Below are positions 54,392 through 64,000 of a stretch of DNA of 64,000 bases, in pieces. The number at the start of each line of letters is the position of its first letter. The stretch's first letter is position 1. This DNA is from Diploscapter coronatus (taxonomy: Eukaryota > Nematoda > Chromadorea > Rhabditida > Rhabditidae): the NCBI GenBank assembly GCA_964036155.1, contig OZ038422.1, positions 44,229,201-44,293,200 on the forward strand, in the 5' to 3' direction. The position numbers and the translations under genes are program-made. Below the pieces are notes generated by a model that saw nothing but the letters and a program-made list of their open reading frames with translations, did not search any database and was not told where the DNA came from.

Positions 54392-56196
54392 CTGGAAACG
54401 AAATTTTTCTTCCGGCTACATTTTGCACACAATAAATCAAGTTATTTTATTTATTTATCTGCGTATATTCAGAGAACGCTCTTAATTCCAGAAACTACAA
54501 AGATTTTCGGTAATTCATTTTCCGATATCATTAAAGAACAGCATTAATAACATGAAAGGACGTTTTATTGTAGCTATAATTCTCGCAATAATTCGGTTTC
54601 AGTAGTGTTTTCAAGAAGCTTTAAATTGAGTTTTCGATTCTTTTTCACTTTTAAATTGAGCATTAAGTATTAAACGAATACAAATTTTCAGAACGTTTAC
54701 TCCAAGCTATTGTTAATATCAATTGATTTCTAAGCTACTTGGGATACCAAAAATTTAATTCGGAGTCAAATTACGGAACTTATTCAAAATATCAACTCCA
54801 TTCATTTCTGCTCAAAGGCCATGGTTAAAATATGTGTTGCAAAAATATTCACTTCCAAATAACCCAGCACATAATAAAAGCGACAGAATCAGAAATACAG
54901 GCATACGAATATAGAATAAACGAATAAATCGGGAAATACTGCTCCTGAACAGAATATGCTTCGGATAGTCCGCAGAATGAACTGACGTTAATATTTAGCA
55001 TAGTACATGGATCTAAAAGATGTTTACAAAGGAAACTAGAAAATCTTCGAGAAGAGAAGTAATATCGAAGATTATCAGGTGAGTTTTATAGCATTCTCTC
55101 AAATTCATGCTTCATTTGACAGATGAAGGATGAAAAATAAAGGAACTATTTGAAGAAAGAAAACAGGATTTGAAATGCCACACTTCATAGTTTAACGGAG
55201 TATAACAAAACTCATCTCGTTATGGATTTGAAAATTTCACGATTTTCACAAATTGAGTTTTATTTTAGATCATCTGCATGTTTTCTTTACAATCTATAAA
55301 TGATTTTGAATGCAATTCACCCAAATGTTGCTAATTTTATTTCTATAATAACTTCATTTTCAAAGTTGTTCCAGTTCTAATAGAATTCTACAGAACAGAC
55401 AAGACAGGTGATATTTGACCAACATAAGTAGAAAATAAGATAGTTTATCAATGTTTGCACCAGGATTCTAAACGGGGCGGAAATCTTTACGGTCCGATCC
55501 GAACATTTAGAAAAATTTTCGGCTCGGTTCGTGATTTTCAAATTTCCTCAGCCCAGTCCGGCTCGCCGAATACGGTTCGGGCCTTTAGAACCTGGTTTGC
55601 ACCATTTCGAGAAACTCAACAGAAAAAAACTAAACGCTCTGTATCATCTTAAGGTAATTATCTTTTAATCTAACTAATGCATCTAAAGCTAATGACTAAG
55701 GAAAGTAACAGTTGTTTCTGTAATAAACTCCGATATGATAAATTTAGAAAGGAATTTGAAAATTTTGTAATATGAAATTTGAAACGATTTCGAAAAATTC
55801 TAAAAGCAAAAGCTATTATCACAAGATTTCCGTTCTCAATAAAATTGCATATCTCAGTTACAGAAGTTTCTTTCCAAAAAGAAAAAATAACAAAGTGAGT
55901 TGGTAGAGAGAAATTCGCACGAAAATTTAACAGAAAAATTCAATTATACAATGGTGCTCAAAAGTTTCGCATTACCTACTGATATTCCTACAGCTTGTTC
56001 ACCGATGCTAGGTACACCAATATAGCCGAAAACTTGCCACGTATCGAGTTTAGACAACTTCCTTAACGTTTATACAGAGTTTTAGCCAGATTGTTGCATG
56101 GCAAATTAATGAGCAGTCGAGGGAGAAAAAATTGCAGGCAATGCAAAACTTTCAAGTGCCCCGTTTTATGTTTATCATCCGCAATATATATAATTG
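54392..56196. other. space between two receptor genes; missing Srh exon expected
   Basis: The first exon of the Srh-like gene should be here, but I could not find a TM1 exon in the right phase. A short hydrophobic minus ORF beginning at 54904 (MPVFLILSLLLCAGLFG) has the wrong donor phase. Otherwise AT-rich, with nothing supported. Confidence 0.4.
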
Positions 56197-58878
56197 TTAG
56201 TGACTACATTCTTGAACGGGGAAGTCGTTTACTTTGATTTGAAGCTGGACGGCTGGGCTCGAGGTGCTGCGGATCCTGCTGTTCAGGATGCGACACCGCC
56301 CCCCTAAAAAAGCTTCGAACAGCTCGCGACGGACCTCGCTCGACAGAACCAGCAGACAGAATGGAGGGCCGATATTGAAAAACTCTGCCACCCAAGGAGT
56401 CTACAACAAAAATTAAGAGTAATGATTAATGGAGGATGTTGACGAACGTTTCTTTCCAGAATCAGAAACTAATTTACAAGGAATGCACACACACAGTGTA
56501 TTAATAACGGATCTGGATCAAGCTTTCAGGTTAAGTCAATTCGAACATACTAATATCGAAAATCAAGTTAAAAATGCTGATCTCGCACTTGACTTCCATG
56601 ATTTGGCTTCGAAATTTGCCTCTTTCTTCTGCGTTGCGTGTATTGAATTGAAAAATTATCGTACATCGTGAAACGAACACTGATAATGCCATTATTCACT
56701 GCAGAAGCAAAGAGTTCGAAAAGGGAAATTCAAAACCGAATTGTGGGGTTAAGGTGCAAGATCAGCATTTTTTTTAACTTGATTTTCGGTATAACTATAT
56801 TCGAATTGTCTTATCCTGAATTTTTGGATCGAATTCGTTATCAACATAGTGTGTAATTCTTTGCTAGAAAAAATCATATATCAGTTTTTTTCTTCAAATT
56901 ATCTATACCCTGTCTTGAAGAAAAATTTCGTAATGCCTGCCCACCAATAATGATAATTCTCATAACTTACAATAGTAGACATAGCGATGATAATTTCCGC
57001 TGGCGGAGGCGGCGTTGAGATATTCGTTAAAGTCTGAAAGTCTACATTTTCAGGCGGATTTGATAGATACTTCGCGGCATAAATTTGAAAATAGACATAG
57101 GTTATATCGATGAATGAAGCCAATACCAAATAGCTAATTGTTACAAAAATCGTATAGTAAAATAGTCCCTAAAGTGCAAGGTATTTATGAAATGTTGTCG
57201 TTTGTTGAGTTCAGACTGACCTTTTCTCGGGATTTCAAATTAAAGCTAATCTTGCGAAGTTTGTAGATAGTCATTATATTTAACGTGGTGAAGACAATTA
57301 ACGCGTATGTTGCTGAGGCCGACAAAGTCAACTGCGCTACCTGGAAAAAACTGCCCGCAAAATGATCATTTGCAAATTTGAGTTATCCTAATTTAGCCTC
57401 GATTAGTCCCATTAGTCTCTATATCATGGTCAGAGTCATTCGGATTCAAAGAATAATTACTGTGATACTCTGGAAATTCTCACCTTTTCGATCGTGGGAT
57501 CATACATAAATATAACTGTTCCATTGCCCCCAGGAAATATGTTTGGTATTGCTTGAACAGGAGCGTACAAATAATATGAATAACTCAGGAATCCGGCCAT
57601 CCACTGAATTGCAAATAATATCCCAAGCGTCAATTTTGACCACGACTAAAATGAAAATTTATAAAAGAAAATATTGAAAAACCTATTTCGTCATTAATTT
57701 TAAAAATCAAGCTTACACTTCGTGTAGGATATTTTATGGCAAAATATCGGTTGAATGTCAGATACGCGTTTCCTATGATATGAACCTGAATTTAAAATGT
57801 TATTTTTTATCATACATAAGAATGGTTATATGAAAAATTCAATAAATCGAAAGATACGAATTTAAAAAATAAGTGATGATAAATTTTAGCAGGTATTTAA
57901 TGGAGTCCTAGATAGAGCTTCAGGGGGGAATGGAAAATTATAGGAAAAGTGCCGCAAAGCAAAGTTTGTTCTTCTAAAGAAATCTGATGCATATGAGATT
58001 CCTTATAATATTTTTAGTGAAATATTTTGGTTTTGTGAGAGATGCTCAGAGCTGAGCTAGATTATGCTCTGTTTAGGCTTGTTCTAGTTTTAAATCCACT
58101 TCCGAAAATCTATGCAAATGTTATATTATGAAAATAAGTTGATAAGATTCAGTGACGTTGTGAAGGTTCTCTTACAATTGCTGTGGCCATAGGAAGAAAT
58201 CTGAAGAACCGATGGATGTATTCCCAACTCGGGGGAACTCCGCAACCTAGGCACATTATATACTCGCGACTATAATACTGCCCGCACATGTTTAGCAAGT
58301 CGCCAATGCCTAAATTCCACCATCCATAATAAAATAGGTTATTTAAAACAAGGCACTTAACTCTACTGTCAATTTCAATGGCATTTTACTCTAACTATTG
58401 GCCATGTCATCGAAGAAGTGTGTAATTCAAAACTGTATGAGATGAAAGTGGAATAATTTGCAACACACAGAAAATATTTATTCATAATTTATATGAATCA
58501 GAGTTGAGACGAAAAATAAAAGTTTGAAAAGTCAAATCGGAACCCGGATGAACTCTAAACTTTTTCTAGACCTTCTTTTAGCTAAAAATTCTAATTTTAA
58601 CTCTCTAGAAGTGTCTTGGAAATGTTGGCCAGGCTGGATTTGCTCAAAAAGATTCAGAATCGGATTTAATCTCGACCAACCCTTCGTGAATGATCATACT
58701 ATTAGAAAGTTCTATAAAATTTCATACCTGTACAGCAGAATATCGAGTAGAAGGTCGCTTTGAATATAGCTTTCCGACTCGTCCAAATTCGAACGATCAC
58801 AATCAAATAGATCGTTCCGCAGACGAGTTCTATCCATGTTTGAATTTCTGGGGCGAGTTCTCCTCGATGCGACAGCAT
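56197..58878 (-). CDS. nematode chemoreceptor, Srg/Srv-like 7TM GPCR, complete
   Basis: Seven minus-strand exons: 58878-58728 (start), 58309-58176, 57785-57717, 57645-57484, 57340-57221, 57168-56971, 56400-56197 (TAA), 345 residues, every junction in phase and most in phase 0. TM1 is ELVCGTIYLIVIVRIW. The second exon has IGDLLNMCGQYY and two extracellular cysteines (CLGCG). TM3 ends TFNRYFAIKYP, the family's counterpart of the DRY region, seen as lNRy.aI..P in Srg and Srv receptors. TM4 is WSKLTLGILFAIQWMAG; later helices are ATYALIVFTTLNIMTIY and TIFVTISYLVLASFIDITYV; TM7 is NIGPPFCLLVLSS. An extracellular N-glycosylation site (GGNGTV) precedes TM5. Expected site is the membrane of sensory neurons; the ligand is unknown. 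The ATG is preferred because an upstream ATG is out of frame. Confidence 0.82.
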
Positions 58879-60124
58879 TTCTTTGCATGAAGCTCACGAC
58901 AGAATCAGCAGAATCTAGAGAATACTAAACGGTGCAAAGCAGCGTCTGTCTTCGAGATATTTGCATAGCCTGCCGTGCGTAGACTCGATTCCGTGAAATT
59001 GAATCAAATTGCTCGAAGTCGGTCGCTGCAAAACAATCTCGACATTCTTTGAGTTTCACACTCAGATTACTGACGGAAAGGCTGAAAGACGGAGCACGTA
59101 CTCAATTCGTAATTCAATTGTCTTTCATAATGAACATTCTCTAAAATCCATTGCAAAAGTCGCACTTCCCACAGCTAATTTACATTTGCATTCATGAACA
59201 CGTGAATCCTATTCATTGAGGCTAACATTTCGATTTTCAAAAATAACAGCAATTATACAAATATAACCAAATTAAAATCTATTACGTCATAAATTAGGAA
59301 AAATGTTGAAGACTGGATTTTGTAGACTATGCAAAATGGTTAAAACTGAAACCAATACTCTGTCCTATGAATTGGAATTTGCCACAAATGAAAACTAAAC
59401 ACTTCCTAAAGAATAATATTCGTTGGGGAATGAGAAGGTATGACAATGGAAAATGATTGAGAAACCCGGACAGACAAAACACTAAATGAACAAATATCAA
59501 CACATTCAATAAATGAATTTTTGCAATTTTCTAGTAATGTGGTATTCAGATGACAAATTGACTCTTAATAGTCTGGCACTTCGAAACAATATACTTTTTG
59601 ATAAAATAAATTTGAATTGTTAACACGTGAAGCAACTTGGGAAATTTCGAACCGCAGTCAACCGCATAAAAAGAGATAGCATTTTTTATTGAGAGGCCGA
59701 AAGAAAGGTGATCTTTTTCTCTCTCGATTAGGCACGCTATCTCATTTCATGAGGTTGACTGCGTTTCGAAATTTTTCAAGTTTTAATGTGGAACAAAATA
59801 ATACATGCAAATGACATTTGTAAAATAAAGAGAAATTTCACTAGGAAGCAATGTGAAGATGCACAGTTCAAAATATGACTATTTCAAAATTGACTAAATA
59901 TTTTTAAAATTATTATGGCTTGTGAGAAGGTAGGTATTGCATACTCTTTGCAACTCCCCTCTCCTAGACTCAACCCCCAAAAAATAGTAAGCACGCTGAA
60001 AAGTCAGAAGAAATAATAACGAAAAGGGAAAAAGAAAGCGAGAGGAAGGAGAAACGTGACTCATGCAAAAGCGAGTTGCAAAGGGTGTACTGTATCTATC
60101 TACTCACAAGCCATAATACGGTTT
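58879..60124. other. intergenic, tail-to-head spacer with foldback
   Basis: Between the receptor start and the RPA1-like stop. It contains the foldback at 59636-59780. No exon is supported. Confidence 0.5.
59636..59780. mobile_element. MITE-like foldback, 45-bp arms
   Basis: Arms 59636-59680 and 59736-59780 are reverse complements at about 39 of 45 positions. The shared core is AAATTTCGAA, CGCAGTCAACC and GAGATAGC. They are separated by 55 bp; total 145 bp. No ORF and no clear target duplication. The size and structure match non-autonomous foldback elements. Confidence 0.72.
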
Positions 60125-62285
60125 TCAAATATCATGATTACCCATAACTTCTCGTCTTAACTTTTCCTGTAGCTCCGCAATTATTTGTTCTTTGACTTCA
60201 GCTCTGATTCTTTCCTCCATTTCATTTCGTATTTGCAGTCGGATCTGATCTTCGTTGAATGAGGAAGACGAAGGAGTTTAGGGAGTTTGGGCAGGTGGAG
60301 GGAGACCGAAAGCCACAGGACCAGGAGTGATAAAGAGCATCGGATTCCTGTGGAGTCTGTACGGCTGCCTAGACTGTATGAATCCTCCTTCTGGAGAATA
60401 TTCAATCCTTCCAACTAGTTCCGTCCCAGTATTCAGCGCTAAATTTGTATGTTTTAAATTCCCTCTCTAAATTATGAGCAATTCGCAAATTCGAAGATAT
60501 GCAGCCGGTAAATCAATCAAAATTGAAACATTTTCAAATTATAAAATCTTATGATTCCACGAGTGAAAGTTGAATAGTTTTCAATACATACATGCTTGAG
60601 AGGCGAGGATTGGTGTGCGAGGCTCTGCATTGCTTATTTCCACCTGTTTTCTCTGAACATCTGCCCACCAAGTTTGTATTTCTTCAACTTCCGGAATCTC
60701 GGGATTGATTTCAAATTCCGTTCCGTCCACCGTGTCTAGATGAATCCAGCCTGAGCAATCTTTTGTCAATCATAAAACTTTAATGTCTTCCTGTTATAAC
60801 TTGGAGAATTTCATTGAACTCAAAATATTTAAGTGTCCGTTTCTATACTGTTTAAATAATTCATTTCTTATGATTAAATAACAATCTAATGGGAGCTATA
60901 CCGTTGAATTCCTTCACAATAACACCCCGACAGGCGATGACTTGTCCAATGATATTTTCCGGGCATTTTCTTGCTGTTCTTCCCCAAAAAGTCAAACGAA
61001 TTGGCTTATCGCTCATGTCAACGATTCGCAGCGGAAGACGAATGCTGCCATTTCGAGTCTGTAACATGTGTCAACCAACTTTGCAGATATTGAATAGCAA
61101 CTAACCGGTCTAGATTCTCCTTGGTCAACAACAATTGCGGCAATATCGACAAATTGTCCAAGATAATGAGGGCAATCCCTCAATAATATTGGCTGTCGAA
61201 GGATGAACTTCGGCAATGGAATAGGGTTTTGAATACAAGAAATGATCTAGAAAGTTGACTTTAAAAAATTCAATTTGGAAATATTTACCGTAGAGAATGG
61301 CGATTTGTTGAGAACGATGCTGAACAACGCCCCCGTGCAGTTGTATTCGGGGAGTGGTTTTTCGAGATAGGAGTTGGAAAAAATGTAGGTCTAGAATATT
61401 TCATGGTTTTATTTTCGGTAGGAATGAAAATTTTAGGGAAGAGAGTAATTCCTACTTTTCCTTCTTCTATTAAGTTTTCCAATTGAATTGCAACACGATC
61501 AAATCCAACGATCGAAGCTCGGTCGCCAAATTGATCGGAGACATAGAGGTTGAGAAAATGAAAGAATAATAGTCGGGATTTTTTTTGTACTTAACAGAAA
61601 ACCTTAAGCCTTCAAGCCATGTGAAATAGTGTAAGAAAAGAATCATTTCCCTACCATTCCTCACCCTATTTCGCATGAGCTGAGGGCTTGAGGTTTTCAA
61701 GCAGCTCATTTAGTATAACAAAATTAAAACTCATAAATTTTTACTTTTAAATTTGTAAATATTTACCAGTGTACTACCATTCTTAGCTTGACGTAGTTCA
61801 GATTTCGTAATAACAACAATTCGAATGTTCCAGCATCGTTGACGGCTCCTTAGATTCCGAATCGGAGTGAGTGTGATAACAGGCGGATCATCCTCTTGAT
61901 CATCCAGCGATCCCACTTCTGGCACCGTCACATCGATTTCGTTCTGAGCCCCTTCGAGTGATACTTAAACTTCATAATCACTAGAGCTAAATGAAAATGA
62001 AATGTTCTGATTGTTTTCCATTTTTAGATATTCATCTTTACGAGTGATCTAAATATCATCAAATTCCAACTCATAATTTACTTACAAGGGAATTTAATGT
62101 CTTCCTCCCAATTCTCATCCAAATGCATATCTTCATCGATATTGCAACCAGTCGAAGGGGCTTTAGAGCAGCCTGCTTCTGGCTAAATTCATATTTTTGG
62201 CAAATATTTGTATTGTAAACCTCACTGAAATTTCACCAGGCTCTCTCTTTATCACAACCATCCCAGCATTTGACGATTCTGCCAT
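60125..62285 (-). CDS. RPA1-like single-stranded-DNA-binding protein, two OB folds
   Basis: Minus-strand exons: 62285-62226 (start MAESSNAGMV), 62182-62086, 61963-61778, 61589-61456, 61390-61289, 61246-61106, 61058-60902, 60750-60592, 60438-~60317, 60244-60125 (TGA), about 425 residues. An acidic N-terminal linker precedes DBD-A (TPIRNLRSRQRCWNIRI, then LNLYVSDQFG, SIVGFDR and NLIEEGK), followed by DBD-B (VDIAAIVVDQGE, LPLRIVDMSDKPIRLTFWG, VIACRGVIVKEFNG, INPEIPEVEEI..WW). The Trp in LTFWG and the Phe in EFNG correspond to the aromatic DNA-stacking residues of RPA70 DBD-B. The RPA70N fold and the zinc-bearing DBD-C are absent, so it is unlikely to be the canonical RPA large subunit; a paralog (C. 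elegans RPA-4-like) or a MEIOB-like meiotic protein is possible. The end is a charged helix (MEERIRAEVKEQIIAELQEK). An in-frame TAA (60280-60278) is avoided only if a 72-nt intron is removed. Confidence 0.75.
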
Positions 62286-64000
62286 TTCACAGCAGTTGTC
62301 AAACCTGAAATTTTATCAATATCTTTAATTCTCAATTTTTCTCAGTTTAAATACAACTCGATCACATGAGTAAACCGATTAATTTCAATCAATATTGAAA
62401 ACTTTCGGCAAACACATTCTAAAATTTAGATTATACGCGAGAACGTCGAAACTTTTATTCGTCTGATATGAACTTGCTATTTGCATAGATAAGAGTAATT
62501 CGTTCATTTATCAAGCTGGCTTAATAATTTTGGTCCCTTGTAATTCCCATTCTGTTTTTTCCCATGCTATTTCCAAAAAAAGAATAGGAACTAGTGGATC
62601 ATAATTTTTGTAGAGGTTTGTGCAGAAATGTTGACTATATTATTTAGACATCAAGAGATCAAATCAATCAATAATTGAAAATAAAAATCAAGATAAAAGA
62701 AAAACATGAAATATTCCTTTGCTAAATTTAGACCTTCAAAACTAGTTGAATATTCTTTTGATAAAATTTATGAGAACATTCACAAATGATGAAAATAAAA
62801 ATTTAGTAGCTATGGTAGCTCAGCCCAGCAATATCTAGACTAACTATTTTCCCTCTTTCTTTCAACTCAAATGAGCAAGTGTAAATTGTTAGACTAAATT
62901 TTATGGAGCTAATCAACACTCATATGATAACATTTGCAAACAAAATAAGCCTTTCGCACTTCGACAAATCGATACTGACATTCCAAACTCAATTCATGAT
63001 TAATGATAAGTCCTTCAGATCGAATTTCTATCAAAATCAATCATACTGAAAGAAAATAATCGAAAGTCGGTTGATCTTCATTGAAAATCAAATCTTCCTC
63101 AAACAACATATGGCTTTTAAATGCGAGAATTCCCGATAAATTTCAATTTTTTTTTTCTTTCTACACTCTAGAAAAATGTCTGCAAGTGCGCGAAATTGGA
63201 GAAAAGAGTTCGAAATTCTACATAAATTGATAACGATGAAGAGAGTCTGAACGGTGAGAATACAGGAAAATCGAGGTAATAGTGGAAAAGAGTGGTAGAG
63301 AAAAGATAAAAAAAAGGGTGCAGAACGAGTTGCGAAAGCATCGCGATTTCCCGTTTCCGGTCTTCATTTCTCTGGCGCTCTAGCCTCACTCGGTGTTTAC
63401 GTATTCTTTATACTGCACACATGGGCTTCCTTGGCACAAAAGTGGAACAACTAAAATTCAAAAGTAACTAAATATGTAATAAGGAAAAAACAAAGAAAAA
63501 TGAGAGAAAATGAAAAGAGCAAAATAATAGAAGAATGAAGAAGATTTAAGTAGATATTTAGATGAAACATGAACACTCATCGTCTCCAAATACTCTCCCG
63601 CATCCTTGCACATCGGTAAATTGTTTTTTTTTTATTTCTCATTGCTTTGGATCTTTCCATCTGTCCACAATCGACGAGAAAGAGAAATAACAATGGTAAA
63701 AGAATTCGAATTCAACTTTCTTCACTAAATAAATAAAAACGTCGACATTTTTCTTCATCAGATTTGGCTTCACTCATGCAAATACGCAATAAGAAAACTT
63801 GCCGTGTTCTTTCGCGAGTACGATTATTTTTTAAACTCTTCTCAGTGATAAAAAGGTACATAATCTGCTTGATCCTGAGTTCGGAGGGCGAGCGTTGTCA
63901 AACAAAGATTCTGTTGAAAAATGATGCGGACCCTAATTATAACCCATCCCGTATATAGAAAATCTTCATTTTGGAACTCTTGTATTTCGTTTGGAATGCC
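62286..64000. other. upstream of RPA1-like gene, no gene seen
   Basis: AT-rich sequence without a supported exon on either strand. The short plus ORF at 63764-63958 has no splice or family support. Confidence 0.5.

Noticed and set aside
54815..54904. Signal-peptide-like minus ORF (MPVFLILSLLLCAGLFG) as first exon of the Srh-like gene
   Set aside because: Its donor phase does not match the exon at 54391 and Srh receptors do not start with a cleaved signal peptide.

Overview
The window is eukaryotic and reads as a chromadorean nematode. The evidence is the set of families: a transthyretin-like (TTR) secreted protein, a nematode CC-domain protein, two multi-exon nematode serpentine chemoreceptors (Srh-like and Srg/Srv-like), and a Wrapper/Rega-1/Klingon-type Ig/FN3 protein. 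Introns follow the nematode pattern, with many of 39-60 nt ending in TTTCAG or TTTTAG, mixed with a few of 0.5-2.6 kb. All gene models come from reading splice sites, phase and domain logic by eye; no search or transcript was available.

Layout: 3.2-10.7 kb (minus) Ig3-FN3 adhesion protein, wrk-1-like. 15.96-17.14 kb (plus) TTR-like protein. 23.8-28.3 kb (plus) an Hsp70 ATPase domain followed in phase by two tandem kelch modules. 28.75-29.22 kb (minus) small CC-domain secreted protein. 30.8-38.5 kb (minus) transmembrane Ig receptor of 16 coding exons. 46.7-47.2 kb (minus) small Lys/Ser/Cys orphan. 50.7-52.1 kb (plus) secreted cysteine-rich orphan of 6 exons. 53.0-54.4 kb (minus) Srh-like receptor, N-terminus not found. 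56.2-58.9 kb (minus) complete Srg/Srv-like receptor. 60.1-62.3 kb (minus) RPA1-like protein with DBD-A and DBD-B folds only.

The spaces between genes are AT-rich and carry long purine-rich runs on the plus strand. These generate many spurious Ser/Leu/Phe/Pro-rich ORFs on the minus strand, which I rejected. At least three foldback (MITE-like) elements and one dispersed repeat pair are visible.

The most unusual observation is the apparent fusion of an Hsp70 nucleotide-binding domain, with no substrate-binding domain, to two duplicated kelch propeller modules. Next are the RPA1-like protein reduced to two OB folds plus a charged helical tail, the alternative cytoplasmic ends of the Ig receptor, and two small orphan genes spread over tiny exons. 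The genes do not form an obvious pathway: two Ig adhesion/receptor genes and two chemoreceptors suggest neuronal or cell-surface roles, and the rest look unrelated.
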